The notes below the pieces were generated by a model that worked only from the letters and a program-made list of their open reading frames with translations, did not search any database and was not told the DNA's origin. The translations under genes were made by a program, and so were the position numbers. A stretch of DNA of 46,120 nucleotides from JAZGDL01 sp036477795. GTDB taxonomy: Bacteria; Planctomycetota; Phycisphaerae; UBA1845. This document shows, one piece after another, positions 1 through 8,690 of the stretch; positions within the stretch are counted from its first letter, which is position 1, and every line of letters starts with the position of its first letter. Location of the stretch: positions 1 through 46,120 of the forward strand of contig JAZGDL010000191.1 of the NCBI GenBank assembly GCA_036477795.1. The letters run 5' to 3'.

Positions 1-52
1 CCACCCCTTGTGGGTGGCAGCACCCGCGTTGGGCGCCACCCACAAGGGGTGG
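1..52. repeat. 18-bp perfect inverted repeat (hairpin), intergenic
   Basis: Positions 1-18 and 35-52 are exact reverse complements (arm CCACCCCTTGTGGGTGGC) around a 16-base loop. Nothing else in 1-244 looks like a gene. The open frame that runs through it into the first gene has no recognisable protein content before position 313, so I treat 1-312 as leader and intergenic DNA. The hairpin is the same kind of object as the longer palindrome at 27101-27147, although the sequence differs. It may be a REP-like element or the terminator of a gene to the left of the window. Confidence 0.75.
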
Positions 53-244
53 CGCTACATCATGGATCGCTCCAAACGACTAAATCGACAAGCCTTCCAG
101 GGGTGGGGGGCGGGTATCACACGCCAGGGCAAGCTCACCCTCGAATTCAGTCCCCCACGCCCGGACGGCATGGGGCACCCACCGGAATGCGTCCCCCCAC
201 GACACGAAATAGCAGCGTAATCCGAGAAATCCCGATGGTGTTTT

Positions 245-253
245 TGGTATACT
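245..253 (+). promoter_or_regulatory. candidate extended -10 promoter of the surface protein gene
   Basis: TGG followed by TATACT (248-253) fits an extended -10 element (TGnTATAAT). No good -35 hexamer stands 16-18 bases upstream. Transcription would start near 260 and give a leader of about 53 bases before the ATG at 313, which has a strong AAGGAGGG ribosome-binding site at 301-308. This is a motif match only. Confidence 0.4.
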
Positions 254-312
254 GGAACCATGTTCGTTCGGGCACACGAAGTGAACCGACCGTTGTCAAA
301 AAGGAGGGTGTC

Positions 313-1947
313 ATGTGCAGCATCGATCGATGGCAAAGCAAAACGCTCGTCGCCGTAGCCGTGGGAGCGCTTCTCGGGATGGCTTGCCCGGCCCCCGCCG
401 GCCCATCGGTGATCCACGTCGATACTGACGCCACCGGGGCCAACGACGGGGCGAGTTGGACGGATGCGTTTGTTTTCCTGCAGGATGGCTTGGACGCCGC
501 AATTTCCGGTGACCAGATTTGGGTGGCCGAAGGGACCTACCATCCCGATGACGGGCTGAGCGTGACCGGCGGCGACCGCAGCGCGACGTTTCAACTAATC
601 AACGGCGTGTCCGTCTACGGCGGGTTTACGGGCGTCGAGACCATGCTCAGCCAGCGTGATCCGGCCACCAACGTAACCACCCTCAGCGGCGACCTCATCG
701 GCAACGACGGCCCCGATTTCGCCGACAACGTCGAAAACAGCTACCACGTGGTGACCGGCAGCGGCACCGACGCCACGGCGATTCTGGACAGTTTTACGAT
801 CCAGGACGGAAATGCGAACGGATCGGGTGACGATTTCTTTGGAGGCGGAATGCTGGTCAGCACGTCGACGCTGAGCGGCCACCCAACCGTTGGGAACTGT
901 GTTTTCGCCGACAATTCTGCGGGACGCGGCGGCGGTGCGAACGCCACAGAATCCGACGCCGAGTTCACCGGGTGCATTTTCCGAGACAACCGGGCCACGA
1001 ACGCCTCGGGCGGCGGTATGGCAACCCTCGGAAACGTCTCGGCTCTGATGCTCTTGAACTGCTGGTTCACCGGCAACGCCGCTCCGAGTACCAGCGGCGG
1101 CGGTGTGTTTGCCGGCGGACAGCAAACGCTTGTCAACTGCGTGTTCAGCGGGAACTCAGCGCAGAATGGCGGCGCGATCGGTACTTTGGGATCGAACACG
1201 AGCCTGACGCTGGTCAATTGCACACTCAGTTCCAACTCGGCGCTGCTGAGCAATGCCGGTGGAATTCAAGCCGACCCGCTGGACGCGTCGGTCGTTACGA
1301 ACTGCATTCTCTGGGGCAACACCAACGCCTCCGGCGCGGACGAGGCGGCGCAGCTCATCGTTGGGCCGGCGGCGAATGTGACGCACAGTTTGATCCAGGG
1401 ATTGAGCACACTCGCCGGTGGGGTGGGCAACATCGACGCCGATCCGCTGTTCGTTGACGCCGACGGGCTCGACAACACGATTGGGACTGTGGATGACGAC
1501 CTTCGGCTGTCGGCTGGTTCCCCGTGCATTGATGTGGCGGACAACACGGTGCTGGGCATCACCGTCGATCTTGACGGAAATCTGCGAAGAACCGATGACC
1601 CAGGGACTACGGACGGAGGAAACGGGATCGCGCCAATTGTTGACATGGGAGCCTATGAGTTCGGCAGCATCGCTGTTCCGATTGTTTTCGTGGACAAGAC
1701 CGTGGTTGGCGGGGCCAATAATGGGACGTCGTGGAGCAACGCCTTTGTAGAACTCCAGGATGCACTTGACTTCGCCGCAGGGTCTCTTGGCTTCACCCCG
1801 GAGATTTGGGTGGCTGCGGGGACCTACAATCCCGATGACGGGCTGAGTGTGACCGGGGGGGGACCGCAGCGCGACGTTTCAACTCATCAACGGGGTGGCC
1901 GTCTACGGCGGGTTTACGGGCGTCGAGACCATGCTCAGCCAGCGTGA
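313..1947 (+). CDS. surface beta-helix protein, 5' part (frameshifted)
   Basis: This is the N-terminal 544 residues of a secreted surface protein. The start at 313 is chosen because AAGGAGGG lies just upstream and a signal peptide follows: a basic n-region, a hydrophobic stretch (LVAVAVGALLGM) and an AxA-type site near residue 30. The body has the repeated Gly/Asn/Thr-rich short strands of right-handed parallel beta-helix proteins (choice-of-anchor Q type), for example NCVFADNSAG and NCTLSSNSAL. A second module begins near residue 456 (VFVDKTVVGG) and repeats the first. The frame is lost at a G8 run (1855-1862). In the duplicate at about 530-680 the same codons read ACC GGC GGC GAC, one base shorter, so the residues after GLSVTGG here are out of frame. 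Without one G this gene would join the next and encode about 1550 residues. Confidence 0.8.
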   Translation: MCSIDRWQSKTLVAVAVGALLGMACPAPAGPSVIHVDTDATGANDGASWTDAFVFLQDGLDAAISGDQIWVAEGTYHPDDGLSVTGGDRSATFQLINGVSVYGGFTGVETMLSQRDPATNVTTLSGDLIGNDGPDFADNVENSYHVVTGSGTDATAILDSFTIQDGNANGSGDDFFGGGMLVSTSTLSGHPTVGNCVFADNSAGRGGGANATESDAEFTGCIFRDNRATNASGGGMATLGNVSALMLLNCWFTGNAAPSTSGGGVFAGGQQTLVNCVFSGNSAQNGGAIGTLGSNTSLTLVNCTLSSNSALLSNAGGIQADPLDASVVTNCILWGNTNASGADEAAQLIVGPAANVTHSLIQGLSTLAGGVGNIDADPLFVDADGLDNTIGTVDDDLRLSAGSPCIDVADNTVLGITVDLDGNLRRTDDPGTTDGGNGIAPIVDMGAYEFGSIAVPIVFVDKTVVGGANNGTSWSNAFVELQDALDFAAGSLGFTPEIWVAAGTYNPDDGLSVTGGGPQRDVSTHQRGGRLRRVYGRRDHAQPA

Positions 1948-4900
1948 TCCGGCCATCAACGTCACCACCCTCAGCGGCGACCTCACCGGCGACGATGTAC
2001 CCGACGCTTGCACTCAGGACTCCCCCGATTGCGACTCACTCGGCGGGCTCTGTCTCGACGGTTTTTGTATCATCAAGCAGAACAACAGCGAGAACAGTTA
2101 CCACATCGTCACCGGCAGCGGCACCGACGCCACGGCCGTGATCGACGGGTTCACCATAACCGGCGGCAACGCAGACGGAACGACCCCCGACAACCGGGGC
2201 GCCGGACTGCACAACGACAGCGGCAGCCCGACAGTGACCAACTGCACGTTCAGTGGGAACAGTGCGACCAGCGGGAGCGACAACGCTTACGGCGGCGGAA
2301 TGTCGAATTGGAGTCTCAGTAACCCGACTGTGACCAATTGCACGTTCAGCGGAAACTCCGCCAGCGGGAGCTTCGACACCTTCGGCGGCGGAATGGTGAA
2401 TTGGACCGGCAGTAGTCCGACGGTGACCAACTGCACGTTCAGCGGGAACTCCGTTAGCGGGAGCTCCATCCATCACGGCGGGGGAATGCACAACAGCACC
2501 GGCGATAGCCCGACGGTGACCAACTGCGCGTTCAGCGGGAACAAGGCCAGCCGGGGAGGCGGAATGGAGAATGGGCCCGGCAGTAGCCCGACGGTGACCA
2601 ACTGCACGTTCAGTGGGAACAGTGCGACCACCTTCGGCGGCGGAATGAACAACTTTGTCGTGAACAGCAACACGACGGTGACCAACTGTGTGTTCAGCGG
2701 AAACCAGGCGTCAGGGGGCGGCGGCGTGCACAACGATACCAGCAGCCCGACAGTAGCCAACTGCGTCTTCAGCGAGAACGAGGCTAACACCGGCGGAGGG
2801 GTGATGAATTTCTCCAACAGCAGCCCGACGGTGACCAACTGCACGTTCAGCGGGAACAGTGGGACCATCTTCGGCGGCGGGATGTACAACGTAGGCAGTA
2901 GCCCGACAGTGACCAACTGCATTTTCTGGGGGAACAGTGACAGCGGCGGGATGGACGAGTCGGCCCAAATCCATATTGACAGCGGGACCCCGGTGGTCGA
3001 TTACAGCATCGTTCAGGGTGGCTGGGGCGGCGCTGGCGGAGCCGGGATCGTAAACAGCGATCCGCTGTTCGTTGACGCCGACGGACCGGACGACATACCC
3101 GGGACGGCTGACGACGATTTGAGGCTGCTGTTCGGATCCCCTGCCATCGACGCTGGAGACAACGACGCTGTTCCCGCTGATACCGCCGACCTGGACAATG
3201 ACATGGACACCGCCGAACCGATCCCGTTCGATCTGGACGGCAATCAGCGGTTCCTGGACGATCCGTTCACCGATGACACCGGGAATCCGGGTCTCGGCGT
3301 AGCGATTGTGGACATGGGGGCGTATGAGTTTGCGTCGGACTGCAACGAGAACGGCATCCCGGACGACAAGGATGTAGCCGGGGAGACAAGCTCCGACTGC
3401 AACGAAAACGGCGTCCCGGACGAGTGTGAGATCGACAAGAATAGCCAGGCCCCGGGCGGACCGTTTTTCTGCAATAACAAGTGCGATCCGGACTGCGACG
3501 GCAACGGTATCCCCGACGAGTGCGACATCGCCAACTGCCCGCTTGACACACCGGCGTGCGAGGACTGCAACCTGAACGGTGTCCCAGACGGCTGTGACAT
3601 CGATGCGGGCACTTCGCAGGACGTGGAAGCCCCGTTCGGAGTCCCGGATGAATGTAGCGATTGGACCGGCGTGCAGAACGCCAACTGGAGCAACAACCTC
3701 AACTGGGATCCGCCGGGTGTGCCGGACAACGTGCCCAAGGGGCAGACCTTCAGCGTCAACATTGAAAGGGAGGTCAACCCCCTCGTCAACGTCGTCCTGG
3801 ACATCAATGCGACGATCGATTCTCTGCAACTGATTGGTGGCCCGAGTTTGAATGTCACGGGCGGCGACCTGACCATCGCAACCGAGAAGGGCATGGTGAA
3901 TGAGGGCCGAGTGCAGATCGACAACGCCCAAACGCTGCGTGTGCCGCTGGGATCGATACGGGTCAGCGATTTCTGCCTTTCAAATCCCCTGGCCGGGTGC
4001 TTCCCGCCTCCAAGTATCACTCCAGGTATAACCATGTCGTCCTCTGGGAGTCTCATGGCGCTATCCGTGCTGATACAGGACGGCACGTCCGTTGACCTGG
4101 CGGACCAAGCCGGAATCGACGTCACTGAGTCCCTGAACCTGGTCAACGGCATGTACCAGGCCGACCCGGATGCCATTACGCTAACCTCTGCATCGCTGTC
4201 CGCCGGGAGCGTCCTGATCACCAACGAGCCCTTCGGCCGGGGGCACATGATTCTTCAGGACACCATGTCGGCTTCGACGATCGGCAGTTTCGCACTTGAT
4301 ATCAGCTCTGAGTGTGAATCTTTGGGCACGTGCCAGCCGCCCCGACTGGAGATTCTTGACGCTGCGACGCTGAATGTCGGCGGCACATTCATCGTGGAAG
4401 ACGGAGCGGAAGTCGTTGTCGGCGGCGCCAGCGCTGCGGCCGCCCGGTTCGTTCTTGCTGCTCCTGTCGGGTCCGCGGCGATGGTGACATTGAGCGGCGA
4501 CTTCGACAATCGCAGCCGCAACCCTGACGATTTCAACTGGACCGGCGGGACACTGGTGCTGGACGGTGTGAATCAGACGTTCGAGTTAGCCAGCCAGGAT
4601 TTCGGATCGTTCGAGGGCGGGCTGTTCAGCAACTTCGCCATACCCAAGATCGAGGTGGCTGAAGGTACCGCCGTCACTTTCGTCGACTCCCGCGTCAACA
4701 ACCCCGACGTCACGCCGCCTGCCCCCGACGCCTTGTACGTGGGCACGCTGGTATTGGGCAACAACGCAACGGTCACGATCGAAGGTGGGCCGGTGTACTA
4801 CCAGACGCTCATCAACAACGGCGCCACGATCAACGGTGAACTCATAGAGATCGACATCGGGATTCCCGCTGTCTCGGAATGGGGCCTGGTCATCATGGTC

Positions 4901-4960
4901 CTGTTGTTCGTGACTGTTGGGACAGTCGTTTTCCGCCGCCATCAGCCAGGGCGGGTATAG
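1895..4960 (+). CDS. surface beta-helix protein, 3' part, with IPTL-CTERM-like anchor
   Basis: This continues the preceding gene in the +1 frame. The GTG at 1895 is only the first in-frame start; the natural N-terminus is at 313. Residues about 100-350 are beta-helix coils built on the motif SPTVTNCTFSGNSA, repeated about nine times. Residues about 480-590 hold Asp/Cys-rich repeats of the DCNENGVPDECEI type, resembling thrombospondin type 3 or EF-hand-like calcium-binding repeats. A beta-rich region follows. The last 33 residues are IPAVSEWGLVIMV, a hydrophobic segment and an Arg-rich end (FRRHQ), which matches the IPTL-CTERM sorting signal. In that family the tail is thought to be a membrane-anchoring or processing signal, so the protein is probably exported and held at the envelope. 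No enzymatic motif is visible. Confidence 0.82.
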   Translation: MAVYGGFTGVETMLSQRDPAINVTTLSGDLTGDDVPDACTQDSPDCDSLGGLCLDGFCIIKQNNSENSYHIVTGSGTDATAVIDGFTITGGNADGTTPDNRGAGLHNDSGSPTVTNCTFSGNSATSGSDNAYGGGMSNWSLSNPTVTNCTFSGNSASGSFDTFGGGMVNWTGSSPTVTNCTFSGNSVSGSSIHHGGGMHNSTGDSPTVTNCAFSGNKASRGGGMENGPGSSPTVTNCTFSGNSATTFGGGMNNFVVNSNTTVTNCVFSGNQASGGGGVHNDTSSPTVANCVFSENEANTGGGVMNFSNSSPTVTNCTFSGNSGTIFGGGMYNVGSSPTVTNCIFWGNSDSGGMDESAQIHIDSGTPVVDYSIVQGGWGGAGGAGIVNSDPLFVDADGPDDIPGTADDDLRLLFGSPAIDAGDNDAVPADTADLDNDMDTAEPIPFDLDGNQRFLDDPFTDDTGNPGLGVAIVDMGAYEFASDCNENGIPDDKDVAGETSSDCNENGVPDECEIDKNSQAPGGPFFCNNKCDPDCDGNGIPDECDIANCPLDTPACEDCNLNGVPDGCDIDAGTSQDVEAPFGVPDECSDWTGVQNANWSNNLNWDPPGVPDNVPKGQTFSVNIEREVNPLVNVVLDINATIDSLQLIGGPSLNVTGGDLTIATEKGMVNEGRVQIDNAQTLRVPLGSIRVSDFCLSNPLAGCFPPPSITPGITMSSSGSLMALSVLIQDGTSVDLADQAGIDVTESLNLVNGMYQADPDAITLTSASLSAGSVLITNEPFGRGHMILQDTMSASTIGSFALDISSECESLGTCQPPRLEILDAATLNVGGTFIVEDGAEVVVGGASAAAARFVLAAPVGSAAMVTLSGDFDNRSRNPDDFNWTGGTLVLDGVNQTFELASQDFGSFEGGLFSNFAIPKIEVAEGTAVTFVDSRVNNPDVTPPAPDALYVGTLVLGNNATVTIEGGPVYYQTLINNGATINGELIEIDIGIPAVSEWGLVIMVLLFVTVGTVVFRRHQPGRV
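2220..2935 (+). repeat. tandem coding repeats (beta-helix coils)
   Basis: About nine imperfect copies of a unit containing CCGACGGTGACCAACTGC followed by ACGTTCAGCGGGAAC lie 75-100 bases apart inside the surface protein gene. Each encodes one or two beta-helix coils. Near-identical coding DNA suggests recent unit duplication or recombination, and copy number could vary between strains. Confidence 0.85.
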
Positions 4961-5075
4961 CCACCGCCTGATGCGTTCACCGGATCTACATCTCAATAGT
5001 CGCGCGATCTCGAAAACTCAGTTGTCTGTGAAAACCATTGGCGCGGCGTTGCGACGGGAGTTTGCCCGTTTTCGA

Positions 5076-6188
5076 TCAGCGGTTGACGAGGTAGTAGGGG
5101 CTCATTGGGTCGATGCGGGGGGCGATCAGCCTTTGGGAGGGTTCGTTGAATTCGGAGAAGGGGATGATGGTGCCTTTGGGCCACCAGGTGTCGGGCTCGC
5201 GGGATTGGGCTTCGGCCATGAACTCGCTGTGGCTGTCGAAGAAGTTGACGACGATGCCAGGGTTTCTCGATGCGTGATGGCGGTAGGCGGGCCGACCACG
5301 CTCCTTCTCGTAGTGGTAGCTGGAGAGGATGGGGTGACCGGATACGGTGTGGCCGTTGTGCAGGGTGGGGCCTCCGTTGGCGAAGGCGCCGCCGGCTTTG
5401 GCGTTCCATTCCATGTCGTAAGTGATGCGGGCCTCCTCATCGGTGAAGCGATTACCGTCGGCCAGGTAAGCTTTGGCGGCGGGGTTGATGATCTTGTCGA
5501 TGTGGGGCCGGTAGTTTTTGGGTCTTATGGTGTTGCCGCCGATGGTGTCGAAGCTGGCTTGGGGGTTGGGGGCGCGGGGGCCCCAGGGTCTTGTGGGGTC
5601 GCGGTTGACCATGGTCCGGGGCCAAAGAAGGAAATTGCGGAAGGTGTTGTAGCTGACCATGGGTTGGCGATCGAATGTTCCGATAGGCCCGCCGTCGGAG
5701 GCGCGTTCACCGGCCACCGGGTCGGCGTAGTAGTGGTTGGAGGGGCAGGCGAAGACCTCAATGATGACTTGCTTCATGCGCAAGGCGCGGTTGGCTGGGA
5801 GCGAGATGTTCATGTAGGTGGGGGCCAGCGCTCCAGCGTAATCCCAATTCTGCATGGGGTCGGTGGGGATGTCCTCTTCAGCGGGGAGAGGTTCGGGGGT
5901 GCGGCTGTACATGATGCTGCCACTGGTGCCGGGCGAACCGCAAAGCCAGCCTGTGGATTCCGTGGAGTAGGTGGCGGCGGCGCGGCCGATGGCGGCGGTG
6001 TGGGCGGCGCAGACGACAGTTCGAGCCTTTTCACGTGCGGCGCGGAATGACGGGAGAATGGCGGCGGCCAGCGTTGCGACCACGCTGACGACTACGAGTA
6101 TCTCGATCAGCGTAAAAGCGTTAGGCGACCGCGCCGGTTTCGCAGGGCGAACTCGTAGCCAGAGTTGTTGAGGCCGGCAGAACAACAT
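5076..6188 (-). CDS. prepilin-like protein with type IV pilin N-terminus
   Basis: 370 residues. After a 27-residue leader comes the N-methylation motif NAFTLIEILVVV and a long hydrophobic helix (about residues 28-50) ending in FRAAREKAR. This is the prepilin peptidase signal of type IV pilins and type II secretion pseudopilins. The residue before Phe is Ala, where Gly is usual. The large C-terminal domain resembles planctomycete prepilin-like proteins, which carry many paralogues of this build. Near its end is NFFDSHSEFM, reminiscent of the H-X9-DG-type tail seen in that group. Such proteins are inserted in the inner membrane and may be assembled into fibres; the exact role is unknown. It lies convergent to the surface protein gene, 115 bases away. 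The start could be a few codons further in. Confidence 0.75.
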   Translation of the reverse strand: MLFCRPQQLWLRVRPAKPARSPNAFTLIEILVVVSVVATLAAAILPSFRAAREKARTVVCAAHTAAIGRAAATYSTESTGWLCGSPGTSGSIMYSRTPEPLPAEEDIPTDPMQNWDYAGALAPTYMNISLPANRALRMKQVIIEVFACPSNHYYADPVAGERASDGGPIGTFDRQPMVSYNTFRNFLLWPRTMVNRDPTRPWGPRAPNPQASFDTIGGNTIRPKNYRPHIDKIINPAAKAYLADGNRFTDEEARITYDMEWNAKAGGAFANGGPTLHNGHTVSGHPILSSYHYEKERGRPAYRHHASRNPGIVVNFFDSHSEFMAEAQSREPDTWWPKGTIIPFSEFNEPSQRLIAPRIDPMSPYYLVNR

Positions 6189-6606
6189 GTGCGCGACTCC
6201 GCCCTTCGCACTACGCCCGAGGTACTCGATTCGGCGGTCAGGTCCCGCGCGACTAGACCGTGCTTTTCAGCGTCCCGAGGATTCCCCGAGTCAATACGAA
6301 TCAGTAGGGGTTATCCCATATGCCGCTCGTATTGGTATAGGATGGTAATAGCCGTGGGGTGCAGCGTCGAGCGCAAAATGAATGAATGACCCGTTTGTCA
6401 TAATAGTGAAGATGGGGAAATAGGGTTGACTCTATTGGAGTAATTAGCGGCGCGTCAACGTTCGAATTGTGGGTTGGATTACGGAGTGAGGGAGTGGGGA
6501 TTAGGCTTCCAGCGTCTGCCAAACGACAAAGTCACTGCCGGCGTCAACCCGTCAATCTAGCTGTGACGGAGCGCCAGAAAGTAGCTTCGGTTCTAGTTTC
6601 CAGTCA
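6189..6606. other. intergenic stretch without recognised content
   Basis: About 420 bases between the prepilin-like gene and the first 121-bp element. It is somewhat richer in A and T than its surroundings. I found no plausible gene, no tRNA-like fold and no strong promoter pair on either strand. Confidence 0.5.
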
Positions 6607-6727
6607 CCAGTGCTGCGTCAGGCGTTGTTTGAGGGGTAGCAGGGACGGAGCGCTCCCCTGCGGGTCGCCGCTAAACGTGCCGCGCTGGGCGATGTAACCC
6701 GTCATTTGAGGCGTGTCAGAGCACTAG
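6607..6727 (+). mobile_element. 121-bp terminal-inverted-repeat element, copy 1
   Basis: The sequence is about 95 percent identical to 10666-10786 and 13706-13826, with exactly the same length. The left end is degenerate (CCAG instead of CTAG); the right end is intact (AGAGCACTAG). The CTA at 6724-6726 is the TAG stop codon of yidD on the minus strand. The element has no coding capacity, so if it is mobile it would need a transposase in trans, like a MITE. Confidence 0.8.
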
Positions 6728-7092
6728 TTTCCAGGTGGTACGGGATCGTATCCGCCGGGTGACAACGGGTGACACTTGACAAGTCGAATCGCCGCGATGC
6801 CCGCCCCGCGCAACAGGCCGTGAGTAGCCAAGGCTTGAATGGCGTATTCGCTGCAAGTGGGGCAGTAACGGCAGGTGCCGAACAAGAAAGGCCGCACCAG
6901 GACTTGATAGGCGGCTACCATGAACATCGCCAACCGCGCGGGCGCTTTGTAAACTATGCTGCCCAGAGACGAAGGGGGAGAGAGGCACGAAGGGGAGAGG
7001 AAGGGAGGAAGGGACGAAGGGACGGAGGGACGAAGGGGAATCCGCAATCCGCAATCCGCAATCCCCAATTCGCAATCGTCATTCGGCGTCAT
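6724..7092 (-). CDS. membrane protein insertion efficiency factor YidD
   Basis: 122 residues. The last 70 form a clear YidD domain: an amphipathic N-terminal helix, then FLFGTCRYCPTCSEYAI and the closing CHPLSPGGYDPVP. YidD is a small inner-membrane-associated protein that helps the YidC insertase. The start is the ATG at 7092, which overlaps the TGA of the esterase gene (ATGA), so translation is probably coupled. Between that start and the conserved domain lie about 45 residues encoded by a low-complexity repeat (6967-7083). Family members normally begin almost directly with the amphipathic helix, so this is a repeat-derived extension, unless translation really begins inside. The stop codon lies in the end of the 121-bp element. 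Confidence 0.85.
   Translation of the reverse strand: MTPNDDCELGIADCGLRIPLRPSVPSSLPPFLSPSCLSPPSSLGSIVYKAPARLAMFMVAAYQVLVRPFLFGTCRYCPTCSEYAIQALATHGLLRGAGIAAIRLVKCHPLSPGGYDPVPPGN
6967..7083. repeat. composite low-complexity repeat, copy 1 (GA-rich octamers plus CAATCNN heptamers)
   Basis: Positions 6967-7037 are purine-rich units of the type GGGACGAA. Positions 7038-7083 are heptamers of the type CAATCCG and CAATCGT. The same two parts occur side by side at 19675-19874 and 27012-27090; the heptamers alone occur at 22803-22885. Here it lies inside the 5' part of yidD and stays in frame. Confidence 0.8.
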
Positions 7093-8435
7093 GGTTTCAC
7101 CTTCGATACCCTCTCGATCACGGTGATGGTACGCGAAGAGCGGTATTCCGTCCCGTTGGGGGTGGTCACCAGCAGCTCCAGCGAATGGTCGCCCGGTTCG
7201 GTGAACACCTTCTGGCCGTGCAGGCCGTTGGAGAGCGGCTCGCCCTGGTCGGTCCAAAGCAGGTGAGCGTCTTTGCGGATCGATTTGGGCAGCAGCGCGG
7301 AATAGCCCACGAGTAACGGCGCCACGCCGATGGTGGTGCTCAAACGGATACGCACCGGCCCTTCGTTTGCCAACCCGACCGGCGGCACCACCTGCTTGGC
7401 CGATGGGCCTCGCCCGAGGGGCAACACCGGTTCCGATCTAAGCACCACCCGCCGGCTGGAGCTTGTGCTCACGTCGTGTGGCAAACGGGCCGGGGTTGCG
7501 GCCGAACCGGCCGACCGCCGCGCCTGGGACAACCTTGGTATGATCTCGGGCCTGGTCGTTGTCGCGGCCGTGGGAACGTCCTCGAGTTGCTGTAGCTTGA
7601 TCTGCATCCGGGCCAGCTCGATCGGCGGGGTCCTGGCTTCGGCGCCGCAGATTCGCGCAAAGAACTCGGCTGCGACGCCCGGCGTCCGCTCGTGGCCCTT
7701 CTTCTCAAATACCCCGAAGGTAAGGTCAAAACCGTGCCGGGCGTACCACTCCGCGGCCGCCCGCGACTCCCGCCTGCACAGGGCGAAGTCATTCTCAGTG
7801 TAGTAGATGGCCACCTTGTGGTCGCGGTAGCGCGGGACGTTGGCGGGGTCCAGCAGATCAGCGTTGAAGTTCGACTGCTTCACCGCGATGCAACTGAACC
7901 GCTCGGGGTACCGGTTGGCCATGTAATGGGCCACGTAGCCGCCATAAGACCAACTGGTGGCCAGCACCCGGTTGGGATCGACGTCGGCGATCTGGTACAC
8001 CTCGTTCATGATGGCGATGACGGCGCGTTCGTCGCGTTTCAGGCTGGGGTGATCGGGCTGGTTCAGCGGCACCGGCCCCAACAGGGCGGAGACAGAAAGA
8101 TCGGGGGCGCAGACCACGAATCCGTAGCGGTCGGCCTCCTGCTGCCATTCGCGGATCTGGCTGTTGTCGCTGTCAAAGGGCTTCATGCCGTGAAAGGTCA
8201 TGACCAGCGGTCGTTTGGGCCGCCGGGCACCCGGCGGGACGGGGTCGTCATACCCCTGGGGCAGATAAAGCCAATACCAGCCGCCGGTGGTCCGCTCCTG
8301 CAAATGCAGGGTGCGCCCTCGACCGGGGGCTTGCCCCACGGCGCACCCCGAAGCGGCCACCGCCGACAGGGCTACCAGCATCCCCAGCCCGCCACGCAGG
8401 AGGGCGCCGGGGCTCAGCTCGCCTGATGTCGCCAC
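7089..8435 (-). CDS. lipoprotein alpha/beta hydrolase (esterase, PHB-depolymerase-like)
   Basis: 448 residues. The N-terminus has a hydrophobic segment and a lipobox (VAASGC, Cys31), so the mature protein is probably lipid-anchored. Residues about 75-260 are an alpha/beta-hydrolase fold with the oxyanion region VMTFHGMKPF and a nucleophile elbow TSWSYGGY (Ser163), where Ser replaces the first Gly of GxSxG. The motif GHERT (His about 249) is a candidate catalytic histidine. This resembles esterases of the polyhydroxybutyrate-depolymerase or LpqC group. The C-terminal 110 residues resemble a PKD/Ig-like domain (PGDHSLELLVTTPNG). The substrate cannot be told from sequence. It overlaps yidD by ATGA and is divergent from hflK. 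Confidence 0.75.
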   Translation of the reverse strand: MATSGELSPGALLRGGLGMLVALSAVAASGCAVGQAPGRGRTLHLQERTTGGWYWLYLPQGYDDPVPPGARRPKRPLVMTFHGMKPFDSDNSQIREWQQEADRYGFVVCAPDLSVSALLGPVPLNQPDHPSLKRDERAVIAIMNEVYQIADVDPNRVLATSWSYGGYVAHYMANRYPERFSCIAVKQSNFNADLLDPANVPRYRDHKVAIYYTENDFALCRRESRAAAEWYARHGFDLTFGVFEKKGHERTPGVAAEFFARICGAEARTPPIELARMQIKLQQLEDVPTAATTTRPEIIPRLSQARRSAGSAATPARLPHDVSTSSSRRVVLRSEPVLPLGRGPSAKQVVPPVGLANEGPVRIRLSTTIGVAPLLVGYSALLPKSIRKDAHLLWTDQGEPLSNGLHGQKVFTEPGDHSLELLVTTPNGTEYRSSRTITVIERVSKVKP

Positions 8436-8603
8436 AGATCAAATCCCCGCTAACGCGCCAGAATCCCTCAATTCCGCTCCGCAGGGAATGCTATACCCTC
8501 GGTGGGTTCCTGCCAACCTGCCGTTACTCGTTCTTACGTCGATTATCGTCCGGCGTTGCGAACGTAGTGAGTGATTTTCCGAGTACGACTGGTGGAATGC
8601 TGT

Positions 8604-8625
8604 CCCACGGATTGCAATCCGTGGG
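8604..8625. repeat. 22-bp perfect palindrome, CCCACGG family, copy 1
   Basis: The arm CCCACGGATTG is followed by its exact reverse complement. Related copies lie at 10808, 28930 and 35685, each followed by GCTT. It stands in the 255-base divergent region between the esterase and hflK, about 65 bases before the hflK start. It could be a REP-like element or form a hairpin in the hflK leader. Confidence 0.8.
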
Positions 8626-8690
8626 CTTTAGACGACAATTCGCAGGCGAATCAAGCGCTGTGGTGTTGGTCAACTTTTAAGGAGCGGTGG

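Noticed and set aside
10..312. In-frame N-terminal extension of the surface protein
   Set aside because: It runs through a hairpin repeat, has no protein-like content, and a strong ribosome-binding site and signal peptide begin at 313.
2220..2935. Regularly spaced repeats, possible CRISPR
   Set aside because: The repeats are coding, imperfect, of variable spacing, and encode beta-helix coils.
4917..6050. Long plus-strand open frame opposite the prepilin-like gene
   Set aside because: It is Gly/Val/Ala-rich and antisense to a gene with a clear prepilin signal; a shadow of GC-rich codon use.
6607..6727. 121-bp element as a structured non-coding RNA
   Set aside because: In copy 1 both bases of one inner pair are changed (T to G and A to G) without restoring pairing, which argues against conserved RNA structure. 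The terminal repeats and stop-codon placement fit a DNA element better, though a terminator role remains possible.
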